From the NCBI RefSeq assembly GCF_008274625.1, contig NZ_VTRU01000009.1, forward strand, positions 1 through 64,000: 64,000 bases of DNA. The letters are read 5' to 3'. Position 1 is the stretch's first letter. Every line of letters starts with the position of its first letter. The stretch is from Chryseobacterium panacisoli (GTDB taxonomy: Bacteria; Bacteroidota; Bacteroidia; Flavobacteriales; Weeksellaceae). A program made the translations under genes and the position numbers. Below, one piece after another: positions 1-7,974 of this stretch. The notes beneath the pieces were generated by a model. That model was not told the DNA's origin. It was given only the letters and a program-made list of their open reading frames with translations, and did not search any database.

Positions 1-522
1 AGGAGTCTCAACAATACCTTTTAAATTTTATAAAGATGCATCAACTCTAAGTTTGGGCTGAAGCCATATGGAAATATTGCTTTTACATGAGAACGGGCTA
101 AAGCCCGCTCCTATTGAATAAATATTGGTTTAACCGCAGAGGACACGGATTTTCGCAGATGATCATGGAGAGCTTTTGATGAAAAAAGGATAAATCATTT
201 CTATTGAATATAATGAATCTGTATTAAGCAGAACTCAAGAAAACGCAACCCGAACCCCGAACCTTGGATCCACCACTCATAATTCATAACGCATCATTCA
301 TAATCTGTCTTGCCCCCTAGCCCCGATAGTAATGGTTACCCCGCAGCTTGCGTAGGAGAGTTGCAGGGTTGCAGGGTTGGAGAGCTTTAGCGTGAGGAGT
401 ATGAATGGATAGCGGGAGAAGCTTCTATAGTTTCGGTGTCGTTCAGAAAACTATTCTCTATAATCTCTATTTTACTCGAATAAATTCAATAAGTTTGTAG
501 CAGTTTTCCAAAAATAAATATA
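1..522. other. Intergenic region, no gene seen
   Basis: No reading frame of convincing length or composition was found. The stretch contains an inverted copy of the REP-like module described separately (45-119). It also has a short CCCGAA-type tandem near 246-262 and degenerate text near 131-165 that resembles other non-coding spacers of the window. The final 60 bases should hold the promoter of the response regulator, but no clear TAnnTTTG box is visible. Confidence 0.6.
45..119 (-). repeat. REP-like composite palindromic module, copy 1
   Basis: Read on the minus strand, this begins with ATTCAATAGGAG, continues with the palindrome CGGGCT-TT-AGCCCG (94-107), and after about 30 bases ends in GGCTTCAGCCCAAACTTA. 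The same two-palindrome layout appears at 27639-27711, 27851-27923 and 47154-47226, always between genes. Confidence 0.7.
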
Positions 523-1845
523 ATGTCAGGAAACATTCTGATCATCGATGATGAGATCAAACTCCTTAAGCTATTAGGAATGATCCTCTCCCAAGAAAAT
601 TTTAATGTAAAAGAAGCTTCTACAGCACGTTCAGCGATGACAATGCTAGAGCAATATGACTTTGATGTTGTTCTTAGTGATGTTCGCCTTCCTGATGCTT
701 TTGGAGTAGAATTGATCAAGTCAATTAAAACAAAATATCCTCAGCTGGAAATTATTCTAATGACTGCATTTGGGAATATTACAGATGCAGTACAGGCTAT
801 GAAAAATGGCGCTTACGATTATCTGGTGAAAGGAGACGATAATGAAAAAATTATCCCATTGGTCTATAAGGCCCTTGACAAGGTGAAAGACAATAAGTCA
901 AGAATCGTCCAGCAGGTAGTTACCAAAGGTTTTGATCAGATCATAGGCAAATCACCTTTAATTCTGCAGGCTAAAAAGTTGGCGGAAAAAGTGGCTTTAA
1001 CGGATGCTGCTGTGCTTCTTACAGGAGAAACAGGAACGGGTAAAGAAGTATTTGCCAGCGCTATTCATGAAGGGAGTGACAGAAAGAAAAACAGCTTTGT
1101 GGCAATCAACTGCTCGGCATTTAGTAAGGAGATTCTGGAAAGTGAGCTTTTTGGTCATAAACAAGGCGCTTTTACAGGAGCTGTTAAAGATAAAAAAGGT
1201 CTGATTGAAGAGGCTAATGGGGGAACTTTATTTCTGGATGAAATTGGTGAGATGCCTATAGAACTCCAGGCTAAGTTGCTCAGAGTTTTGGAAACCAGAG
1301 AATTTATCAAAATGGGTGAGACGAAAGTTTCAAAATCTGATTTTAGACTGATCGCGGCTACCAACAGAGATCTGGAAGGTGAAATAAAACAGGGAAACTT
1401 CAGAGAAGATCTCTATTTCAGACTGAATGTATTTGAAATAAGTCTTCCGCCTCTCCGCAATAGAAAGGAAGATCTGAAAGTACTTGCGAAGAACTTTATT
1501 GATCTTTTTTCCCATAAACTTCACTTGTCTTCTGTTCAGGTAAGTCCGGACTATTATAAAGCGTTAGAGGTAAATGAGTGGAAAGGAAATATTCGTGAGT
1601 TGAGAAATGCTGTGGAGCGAAGCTTGATCTTAATGGATAATAATATTCTTGATGCTGAGAGCCTTCCTCATTATTCCGAAAAAGAAGTTCCGGAAAGTGA
1701 TTCATTGAGCATTCGATCACTCGAAAAAGTACATATCCAAAAAGTATTACAGTACACAAAAGGAAATAAAGCGGAAGCAGCCCGCTTACTGGAGATTGGT
1801 ATTGCTACGCTGTACAGAAAGCTTGAAGAATACGGACTAAAATAA
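523..1845 (+). CDS. Sigma-54-dependent response regulator (NtrC type) of the kdp locus
   Basis: A 440-residue three-domain regulator. Residues 1-120 form a receiver with the acid pair D9/D10, phospho-acceptor D53 in LSDVRLPD, T81 and K103. Residues 140-375 form an AAA+ domain with Walker A GETGTGKE (168-175), the sigma-54 contact loop GAFTGA (215-220) and Walker B GGTLFLDE. The C-terminus is a Fis-type helix-turn-helix (AARLLEIGIATLYRKLEEYG). Such proteins drive open-complex formation by RpoN holoenzyme from upstream enhancers. It sits immediately upstream of and codirectional with kdpFABC, and a histidine kinase closes the locus, so it probably replaces KdpE, the OmpR-type regulator usual for Kdp. 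The pairing with the kinase at 9090-10805 is inferred from synteny. A terminator follows at 1868-1888. Confidence 0.9.
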   Translation: MSGNILIIDDEIKLLKLLGMILSQENFNVKEASTARSAMTMLEQYDFDVVLSDVRLPDAFGVELIKSIKTKYPQLEIILMTAFGNITDAVQAMKNGAYDYLVKGDDNEKIIPLVYKALDKVKDNKSRIVQQVVTKGFDQIIGKSPLILQAKKLAEKVALTDAAVLLTGETGTGKEVFASAIHEGSDRKKNSFVAINCSAFSKEILESELFGHKQGAFTGAVKDKKGLIEEANGGTLFLDEIGEMPIELQAKLLRVLETREFIKMGETKVSKSDFRLIAATNRDLEGEIKQGNFREDLYFRLNVFEISLPPLRNRKEDLKVLAKNFIDLFSHKLHLSSVQVSPDYYKALEVNEWKGNIRELRNAVERSLILMDNNILDAESLPHYSEKEVPESDSLSIRSLEKVHIQKVLQYTKGNKAEAARLLEIGIATLYRKLEEYGLK

Positions 1846-1867
1846 ATTTTTTATCATTTTAATAAAG

Positions 1868-1895
1868 AGCCTATCATTTTGATAGGCTTTTCTGT
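1868..1895 (+). terminator. Rho-independent terminator after the response regulator
   Basis: Perfect 9-bp stem AGCCTATCA (1868-1876) / TGATAGGCT (1880-1888) with a 3-base loop, followed by a T-rich run. It separates the regulator transcript from the kdp operon. Confidence 0.8.
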
Positions 1896-1962
1896 TTTTA
1901 TATAGTTTCAAGATGTAATTTAATTCTTTGTTAATCAATGTTTTGTGTTTGTTTTTTTTTAA

Positions 1963-1992
1963 TTGGACCTTCTTTTGGCATATAGTCTCTGA
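1963..1992 (+). promoter_or_regulatory. Candidate sigma-54 (-24/-12) promoter of the kdp operon
   Basis: Two overlapping imperfect matches to TTGGCAC-N5-TTGCA occur. The first is TTGGAC at 1963-1968 with TTTGGC at 1974-1979. The second is a perfect TTGGCA half-site at 1975-1980 with a poor -12 half. Transcription would start shortly before the first micro-ORF at 2008. The neighbouring regulator has a sigma-54 activator domain, which makes this reading plausible, but neither match is perfect. Confidence 0.35.
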
Positions 1993-2007
1993 ATAAAATA
2001 TTTAAAA

Positions 2008-2115
2008 ATGACAATTTCAAGAAAAACGTTTAAAAAACGGGAGCATTCAACTTTTAGTCTGCTGATTGTATCGTACGTATTGTTGACTCTTTTAACCCTA
2101 ATGATTAAGATATGA
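2008..2115 (+). CDS. 35-residue single-pass membrane micro-protein in the kdp leader
   Basis: Reads MTISRKTFKKREHSTFSLL and continues into a hydrophobic helix to LMIKI. It has a basic N-terminus of about 13 residues followed by about 20 hydrophobic residues, as expected for an inner-membrane peptide with a positive cytoplasmic tail. The stop codon overlaps the start of the next micro-ORF (ATGA), which suggests translational coupling. I do not recognise a family. It is the first gene after the candidate sigma-54 promoter, so it would be co-transcribed with kdpF and kdpA. A role as a small Kdp subunit or regulator is only a guess from position. Confidence 0.5.
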   Translation: MTISRKTFKKREHSTFSLLIVSYVLLTLLTLMIKI

Positions 2116-2195
2116 TGCTTATAAGTTTAATTCTGCTTTTTGCAGTATTGTTTTGGCTTTTATATAAATCAGTTGAATTTTTTGATAGAATATAA
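2112..2195 (+). CDS. 27-residue membrane micro-protein in the kdp leader
   Basis: Starts MMLISLILLFAVLFWLLYK and ends in VEFFDRI: one hydrophobic helix followed by a short polar tail. The start overlaps the preceding micro-ORF by four bases (ATGA). The next ORF, kdpF, starts four bases after its stop codon. Length and layout resemble KdpF, but it lacks the KPEKF ending seen in the next ORF. No family is recognised with certainty. The tight overlaps argue that it is translated. Confidence 0.5.
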   Translation: MMLISLILLFAVLFWLLYKSVEFFDRI

Positions 2196-2198
2196 ATT

Positions 2199-2276
2199 AT
2201 GTGGAGTTTATTTTTCCTCTCAATACTTGCCTTTGTGTATATCTGTTATGTTTTAATTAAACCTGAAAAATTTTAA
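2199..2276 (+). CDS. kdpF: KdpF-like small subunit of the K+-transporting ATPase
   Basis: A 25-residue peptide, MWSLFFLSILAFVYICYVLI followed by KPEKF. It has one transmembrane helix and ends in the K-P-E-x-F tail typical of KdpF, a micro-subunit that stabilises the KdpABC complex in the inner membrane. It directly precedes kdpA, the standard position for kdpF, and its stop codon lies 6 bases before the kdpA ATG. It is easily missed because of its size. Confidence 0.8.
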   Translation: MWSLFFLSILAFVYICYVLIKPEKF

Positions 2277-2282
2277 TTGGTC

Positions 2283-3977
2283 ATGAATACAGAAATTTTA
2301 GGCATTATAGCAATGTTTGCTGTCACATTAGTTATCGGAATATTTTTAGGTAAATACATAGCTAATGTTTATGGATACAAAAAAACTTTTCTTGATCCGG
2401 TTTTTGAACCCATTGAAAAGGTAATTTATAAAATATCGGGAATTAATCCTTCCCGTCAGATGAATTGGAAGCAGAATATGTATGCCATGCTGGCGATCAA
2501 TCTGATCTGGTTTATCATTGGTTTTCTTCTTTTAATGAACCAGGCCTGGCTTCCTTTAAATCCTGATGGAAATCCGAACATGACACCCGATCTGGCTTTT
2601 AATACAACTATTTCCTTTTTAGTCAACTGTAATTTACAGCACTATTCAGGAGAAACGGGAGTAAGCTATCTGAGCCAGCTTTATCTTATGTTTTTACAGT
2701 TTGTAACGGCAGCAACAGGTATGGCGGCAATGGCGGTTCTTTTCAAAGCTTTTAAAGAAAAAACAAGCACAGAATTAGGAAACTTTTATGATTATTTCAC
2801 AAAATCAATAATCAGAATTCTTGTTCCGATAAGTGTGATTGTTGCTTTCATTCTTTCTATGAACGGAAGTCCGATGACTTTTGAAGGAAAGGATCATATC
2901 ATTACCATGGAAGGTCAGAAGGCTGATGTTTCCAGAGGTCCTGTATCTGCATTTGTTGCAATCAAGCATTTGGGAACTAATGGTGGTGGTTTTTTTGGAG
3001 CGAATTCCGCTCATCCGCTTGAGAATCCTAATTATATCACCAATATAACAGAGATGGTTACCCAAATGATCATTCCGTTTGCATTGGTATTTGCACTGGG
3101 TTTTTATCTGAATAAAAGAAAACTTTCATGGGTGATCTTTACTGTAATGACAGTTGGTTTTCTTGCTCTTACCATTCCGAATGTTGTGAATGAAACTGGT
3201 GGAAATCCTCTGATTACACAAATGGGAACAGACAGCAGCCTGGGAGCCATGGAGGGCAAAGAAATCCGTTTTGGAAGTGCTGCATCCGGTTATTGGAGTA
3301 TTGCCACTACAGTAATTTCTACAGGATCTGTAAATGCGATGCATGACAGTACAATGCCGCTTTCCGGGATGAATGAACTCCTCGCCATGATGATCAACTG
3401 TTTCTACGGAGGCTGTGGAGTAGGAATTCTGAACTATTTTATCTTTATCATTCTTGCTGTATTCATCAGCGGTCTGATGGTAGGACGAACTCCTGAATTT
3501 ATGGGGAAAAAGATTGAAGCCAAAGAAATGAAGATCGCGATGATTGTAGCATTATTCCATCCTTTCTTAATTCTTGCAGGAACGGCTTTAACAGCTTATT
3601 TACCTGAGTTTGGAGCAAAAACATTGAATAATCCGGGTTTCCATGGCTTCAGTGAAATGCTGTACGAATTTACTTCTTCCGCAGCCAATAACGGATCAGG
3701 ATTCGAGGGACTTGGAGACAATACACCATGGTGGAATATCTCAACAGGAATTGTCCTGTTACTGTCAAGATTCATTCCGATTATAGGACCGGTAGCCATT
3801 GCAGGACTACTGGCACAGAAGAAATATATCCCTGAAAGCTCAGGAACATTGAAAACAGATACGGCTACCTTCGGATTTATGACCCTGGCGGTGATTCTAC
3901 TGATTGCAGCGCTGTCTTTCTTCCCTGCATTGACGCTGGGGCCTATTGCAGAGCAGATTCAGTATTTCTCAAAATAA
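2283..3977 (+). CDS. kdpA: K+-transporting ATPase subunit KdpA
   Basis: A 564-residue polytopic membrane protein of normal KdpA length. KdpA is the K+-selective channel-like subunit of the high-affinity KdpFABC pump, related to the SKT superfamily with four pore loops. Loop-like motifs are visible: NTTISFLVNCNLQHYSGE near residue 105, KHLGTNGGGFFGANSAHPLENP near 230, INCFYGGCGVG near 375 and TSSAANNGSGFEGL near 465. The ATG at 2283 is preferred over a TTG at 2277 because it is the standard codon and leaves the full first helix. The next gene, kdpB, is separated by an unusual 178-base spacer that carries an inverted-repeat element. Confidence 0.96.
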   Translation: MNTEILGIIAMFAVTLVIGIFLGKYIANVYGYKKTFLDPVFEPIEKVIYKISGINPSRQMNWKQNMYAMLAINLIWFIIGFLLLMNQAWLPLNPDGNPNMTPDLAFNTTISFLVNCNLQHYSGETGVSYLSQLYLMFLQFVTAATGMAAMAVLFKAFKEKTSTELGNFYDYFTKSIIRILVPISVIVAFILSMNGSPMTFEGKDHIITMEGQKADVSRGPVSAFVAIKHLGTNGGGFFGANSAHPLENPNYITNITEMVTQMIIPFALVFALGFYLNKRKLSWVIFTVMTVGFLALTIPNVVNETGGNPLITQMGTDSSLGAMEGKEIRFGSAASGYWSIATTVISTGSVNAMHDSTMPLSGMNELLAMMINCFYGGCGVGILNYFIFIILAVFISGLMVGRTPEFMGKKIEAKEMKIAMIVALFHPFLILAGTALTAYLPEFGAKTLNNPGFHGFSEMLYEFTSSAANNGSGFEGLGDNTPWWNISTGIVLLLSRFIPIIGPVAIAGLLAQKKYIPESSGTLKTDTATFGFMTLAVILLIAALSFFPALTLGPIAEQIQYFSK

Positions 3978-3998
3978 AAATGTGAACATTAAAAATTA

Positions 3999-4130
3999 AA
4001 ATCAATATTCAACCATTAAGGATGCTGAAAAGTTTGAGGAAGCTAGTCTGACACTTACTGAAACGTTCACTTAATATTATCCATATCTATCCTTATTATT
4101 TGGCAGACCTTAATGGTGATTATTGATTTA
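3999..4130. repeat. About 132-bp element bounded by 22-bp imperfect inverted repeats, between kdpA and kdpB
   Basis: The left arm 3999-4021 and the reverse complement of the right arm 4109-4130 both read AAATCAATA, one mismatch, TC, then ACCATTAAGG, with one extra base in the left arm. The core between the arms has no ORF. The ends resemble the terminal repeats of a MITE or of a large RNA stem. It lies inside an otherwise tightly packed operon, so it must be transcribed with kdpA and kdpB. Confidence 0.65.
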
Positions 4131-4155
4131 CAATGATATAAACTCTTTCAAAAAA

Positions 4156-6195
4156 ATGAAAAATCAGTCACAAACATTGTTTCAGAGAGATTTGGTAAAC
4201 GAAGCCATAAAACAGTCCTTCGTAAAGCTGAATCCGAAAATCATGTTTAAAAATCCGGTAATGTTCCTGGTGGAAGTCGGAACAGTTGTCATGTTTATTG
4301 TGAGCATGTTCAGTCTTACCGGTGATAAAAGCCAGGGAAGCTTTTCCTACAACTTTTTAGTATTTATTATTTTATTTTTCACGGTTCTGTTTGCCAATTT
4401 TGCAGAAGCTATTGCAGAGGCAAGAGGAAAAGCACAGGCTGATACCTTAAGAAAAACAAGGGAAGAAACTCCAGCTAAATTAGTGGTTGATAATAAACCC
4501 GGATTTCAGGTAGAAACAATGTTGAAAATGTCTGCTGAAATGAAATTAGGCGATATTTTCCTTTGTGAAGCCGGAGATCAGATTCCGATGGATGGTGAGA
4601 TTATTGAAGGTCTTGCAACTATTGATGAGTCTGCCATTACCGGAGAAAGTGCTCCTGTAATCCGTGAAGCCGGAGGCGACAAAAGCTCTGTAACCGGAGG
4701 TACGAAAGTATTGTCGGACAGAATTAAAGTAAAAGTAACAACAAAGCCGGGAGAATCCTTTTTAGATAAAATGATTGCTCTTGTAGAAGGAGCTTCAAGA
4801 CAGAAAACACCTAACGAAATCGCATTAACCATACTTTTGGCAGGGTTTACCCTTACATTTATTATTGTTACCCTCACTTTAAAGCCTTTTGCAGACTATG
4901 CGCAGACTCCGATTACTATTGCAGCATTTATATCTCTTTTCGTTTGTCTTATTCCGACAACAATCGGTGGTCTGCTTTCTGCAATCGGGATTGCAGGGAT
5001 GGACAGAGCATTGAGAGCGAATGTAATTACCAAAAGTGGTAAAGCTGTAGAAACAGCAGGAGATATTGATGTTCTGCTGCTTGATAAAACAGGAACAATC
5101 ACGATCGGAAACCGTAAAGCAACCCAATTTCATCCTGCGAACGGAATTCAGCTTGACGAATTCATTAAAGCTTCTGCATTAAGTTCCGTAGCTGATGAAA
5201 CACCGGAAGGAAAATCAATTATTGAACTGAGCACTTTGAAACCTGAAGACTTATTGGTTGCCAATCCCACGTATATTGATTTTACAGCGGAGACCAGAAC
5301 TTCAGGAATTGATTTTGATGAAACAAGAATCCGTAAAGGAGCTTATGATACCATAAAAAAACTGACTGAAAAAGCCGGGAATATCTTCCCACAGGAAACA
5401 CAGGATGCAGTGACCAAGATTTCTGAAAATGGTGGAACTCCTCTTGTTGTCGCTGTTAATGAAAAAGTATGGGGTGTTATTGAACTTCAGGATATCATCA
5501 AAACAGGTATCCAGGAACGTTTCCAGAGACTGAGAAAAATGGGCGTAAAAACGGTGATGGTAACCGGAGATAACCCTCTGACAGCAAAATTTATTGCAGA
5601 AAAAGCCGGAGTAGATGATTTTATTGCCGAAGCCAAGCCTGAAGATAAGATGAATTACATCAAAAAAGAACAGCAGGAAGGTAAGCTGGTCGCCATGATG
5701 GGAGACGGTACCAATGATGCTCCGGCACTGGCCCAGGCAGATGTAGGCGTAGCGATGAACAGTGGAACACAGGCTGCTAAAGAAGCCGGCAACATGGTGG
5801 ATCTTGATAACGACCCGACAAAGCTGATTGAAATTGTGGAAATCGGGAAGCAGCTGCTGATGACAAGAGGAACCTTGACGACTTTCAGTATTGCGAACGA
5901 TGTTGCGAAGTATTTTGCCATTATTCCTGCGCTATTTATCACTTTTATTCCTTCGCTTCAGAAACTGAATATTATGAATCTTCACAGCCCGGAAACAGCC
6001 ATCTTATCGGCAGTTATCTTCAATGCGATCATCATTCCGTTTCTGATTCCGCTGGCGTTGAAAGGGGTGGCTTATAAACCAATTGGAGCCAGCGCCTTAT
6101 TAAGAAGGAATCTTTTGATCTACGGTCTGGGCGGAGTAATTGTTCCGTTCATTGGAATCAAAATCATTGATCTGGTAATCAGTTTATTCTATTAA
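4156..6195 (+). CDS. kdpB: K+-transporting P-type ATPase subunit KdpB
   Basis: A 679-residue P-type ATPase, the energising subunit of KdpFABC. The actuator motif is TGES (within AITGESAPV). The phosphorylation site DKTGT has D310 as the phospho-aspartate, and the hinge MMGDGTNDAPALAQADVG is near residue 515. The intramembrane motif is LIPTTIGGLL. Length matches the family. I choose the ATG at 4156 (MKNQSQTLFQ) over the in-frame ATG at 4123, because the 11 extra residues would be encoded by the edge of the inverted-repeat element. kdpC follows after 10 bases. Confidence 0.96.
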   Translation: MKNQSQTLFQRDLVNEAIKQSFVKLNPKIMFKNPVMFLVEVGTVVMFIVSMFSLTGDKSQGSFSYNFLVFIILFFTVLFANFAEAIAEARGKAQADTLRKTREETPAKLVVDNKPGFQVETMLKMSAEMKLGDIFLCEAGDQIPMDGEIIEGLATIDESAITGESAPVIREAGGDKSSVTGGTKVLSDRIKVKVTTKPGESFLDKMIALVEGASRQKTPNEIALTILLAGFTLTFIIVTLTLKPFADYAQTPITIAAFISLFVCLIPTTIGGLLSAIGIAGMDRALRANVITKSGKAVETAGDIDVLLLDKTGTITIGNRKATQFHPANGIQLDEFIKASALSSVADETPEGKSIIELSTLKPEDLLVANPTYIDFTAETRTSGIDFDETRIRKGAYDTIKKLTEKAGNIFPQETQDAVTKISENGGTPLVVAVNEKVWGVIELQDIIKTGIQERFQRLRKMGVKTVMVTGDNPLTAKFIAEKAGVDDFIAEAKPEDKMNYIKKEQQEGKLVAMMGDGTNDAPALAQADVGVAMNSGTQAAKEAGNMVDLDNDPTKLIEIVEIGKQLLMTRGTLTTFSIANDVAKYFAIIPALFITFIPSLQKLNIMNLHSPETAILSAVIFNAIIIPFLIPLALKGVAYKPIGASALLRRNLLIYGLGGVIVPFIGIKIIDLVISLFY

Positions 6196-6205
6196 AATTA
6201 AAAAA

Positions 6206-6763
6206 ATGAAAAATCATATTGTTTCAGCATTCAGATTAACGCTTGTAATGCTGGTGGTTACAGGTATTTATCTGGCAGTTGTATATGGAGGTTCTAAAAT
6301 ACTTCCCAACAAAGGCAACGGAGAAATTGTTTACAGTAAAGGCCAGAAATTTTATGCCAATATCGGGCAGGAATTTAAATCTGAAAAATACTTTCATGGC
6401 CGTCCTTCCTCAGTCAATTATAATGCAGCAGGAAGCGGGGGGAGTAACAAAGGGCCAAGCAATGAAGAATATCTGGAAACGGTACAGAAAAGAATTGACA
6501 CGTTAAAAATGCAAAATCCTGAAATGGATAATGTTAAAGTTCCCGTAGAACTGGTTACTGCCAGCGGAAGTGGTCTGGATCCTGATATTTCTGAAGAAGG
6601 AGCTTTGTATCAGGCAAAGAGAATTGCAAAAGTGAGAAGCCTTTCTGAAGAACAGATCAAAAACTTAATCAATAATCACACTGAAAAGCCGTTGTTAGGA
6701 CTTTTCGGACCATCAAAAGTGAATGTTTTAAAGCTTAATATCGCTTTAGATCAATTAAAATAA
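6206..6763 (+). CDS. kdpC: K+-transporting ATPase subunit KdpC
   Basis: A 185-residue protein with one N-terminal membrane helix (residues 8-28) and a periplasmic domain, the standard KdpC build. Family motifs are visible: the FHGRPSS stretch near residue 64, the ASGSGLDPDISEEGA block near 120 and NxLxLNxALD at the end. KdpC stabilises the KdpA-KdpB complex. It lies 10 bases after kdpB and is followed by an outer-membrane protein rather than kdpD. Confidence 0.95.
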   Translation: MKNHIVSAFRLTLVMLVVTGIYLAVVYGGSKILPNKGNGEIVYSKGQKFYANIGQEFKSEKYFHGRPSSVNYNAAGSGGSNKGPSNEEYLETVQKRIDTLKMQNPEMDNVKVPVELVTASGSGLDPDISEEGALYQAKRIAKVRSLSEEQIKNLINNHTEKPLLGLFGPSKVNVLKLNIALDQLK

Positions 6764-6779
6764 TAAATTTAATAACCGA

Positions 6780-6816
6780 TAACCATGTCAAAATTTTACA
6801 TCTTGGCACATGGTTA
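6780..6816. repeat. Inverted repeat between kdpC and the porin gene
   Basis: A perfect 9-bp inverted repeat, TAACCATGT (6780-6788) / ACATGGTTA (6808-6816), with a 19-base loop. It is not followed by a T run, so it is a poor terminator. It could be an mRNA stem that lowers read-through or protects the kdpABC message, or an operator for the downstream gene. Confidence 0.4.
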
Positions 6817-6832
6817 ACATACCTTAATAAAA

Positions 6833-7918
6833 GTGAAAAAATATCTAGTTATAAGTGCACTATTAGGACTATCTTTAGCTAAGGCACAGTCATCAGATTC
6901 ATTAAAAATGGGCAATAAAGTGACATTTTCAGCATATGCAGAACTGTTTTATACCTATGATTTTAATGAGCCTGGCAATCATATGCGTCAAAACTTTTTA
7001 TATTCATATAACAGACATAATGAAATGAACCTCAATCTGGGATTGGTTAAAGCCAACTATCAGAGTGAAAATCTCCGTGCCAATGTAGCTCTAATGGCCG
7101 GAACTTATGCCCAGGATAATATGGCTGCCGAACAAAATGCCCTGCGTTATGTAAATGAAGCCAATATCGGAATCAAAATTTCTAAAAATAAAAACCTGTG
7201 GATTGATGCAGGGATCATGCCGTCTCATATCGGCTGGGAAAGTGCTATAGGAAAAGATAATATCAATCTGACCAGAAGTTTTGCAGCAGAAAATTCTCCT
7301 TATTTTGAAACAGGCGCTAAAATTTCTTATACCTCAGATAACGGAAAATGGTTTGTAAGCGGATTAGTACTGAATGGCTGGCAGAGAATTGCAAAACCGG
7401 AAGGAAATCAGAGTATTTCCTTCGGACATCAGGTGACCTACAAACCGAATGATAAAATTACTTTGAACAGCAGTTCATTTATCGGGAATGATAAAGCTAA
7501 AGAAGACAAAAGAATGCGCTATTTCCATGATTTGTATGGAAGTTTTCAGCTCACAGATCAGTTTTCTGCAGTATTGGGATTTGATATCGGAGCAGAACAG
7601 AAGTCAAAAGGAAGCGAGCAGTATAATATCTGGTACAGCCCGAATGTTCTCATGAAATATCAGTTTGACAACAAATGGGCATTAGCCGGAAGACTGGAAT
7701 ATTATAATGATAAAAACGGGGTGATTATCAGTACGGAAACTCCCAATGGATTTCAGACTTTCGGATATTCTCTCAATGTAGATTATGCGATCTTTAAAAA
7801 CGTGGTTTTCCGTACAGAAGCAAGAGGTTTTACTGCTAAAGATGCCATTTTTGCGAAAGATGATGAATTTAAAAAAGGAAATTTCTTCATTACAACAAGT
7901 CTTGCAGCCTGGTTTTAG
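6833..7918 (+). CDS. Outer-membrane beta-barrel protein (porin) of the kdp locus
   Basis: A 361-residue protein with GTG start, a cleavable signal peptide (MKKYLVISALLGLSLAKAQS) and then alternating short amphipathic segments ending in Trp-Phe, as in outer-membrane barrels. Motifs such as LWIDAGIMPSHIGWESAIG and NLTRSFAAENSPYFETGAKI are those of the putative beta-barrel porin family often found beside kdp genes in Bacteroidota. It probably lets K+ or another small ion cross the outer membrane, a role inferred from position. It lies 69 bases after kdpC and 56 bases before kdpD. Confidence 0.8.
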   Translation: MKKYLVISALLGLSLAKAQSSDSLKMGNKVTFSAYAELFYTYDFNEPGNHMRQNFLYSYNRHNEMNLNLGLVKANYQSENLRANVALMAGTYAQDNMAAEQNALRYVNEANIGIKISKNKNLWIDAGIMPSHIGWESAIGKDNINLTRSFAAENSPYFETGAKISYTSDNGKWFVSGLVLNGWQRIAKPEGNQSISFGHQVTYKPNDKITLNSSSFIGNDKAKEDKRMRYFHDLYGSFQLTDQFSAVLGFDIGAEQKSKGSEQYNIWYSPNVLMKYQFDNKWALAGRLEYYNDKNGVIISTETPNGFQTFGYSLNVDYAIFKNVVFRTEARGFTAKDAIFAKDDEFKKGNFFITTSLAAWF

Positions 7919-7974
7919 GATCAGATTAACCACAGTTGAACGTGTTTAAAGTAAAATTAAAAAGAATAAAATCA

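Noticed and set aside
4578..5133. Long antisense open frames inside kdpB
   Set aside because: They are shadows of a well-supported P-type ATPase with all catalytic motifs; no promoter or start context supports them.
6803..6819. TTGGCAC followed by TTAACA upstream of the porin gene as a second sigma-54 promoter
   Set aside because: The -24 half is perfect but the -12 half lacks the GC, and the start site would fall at or past the GTG codon. It is also part of an inverted repeat.
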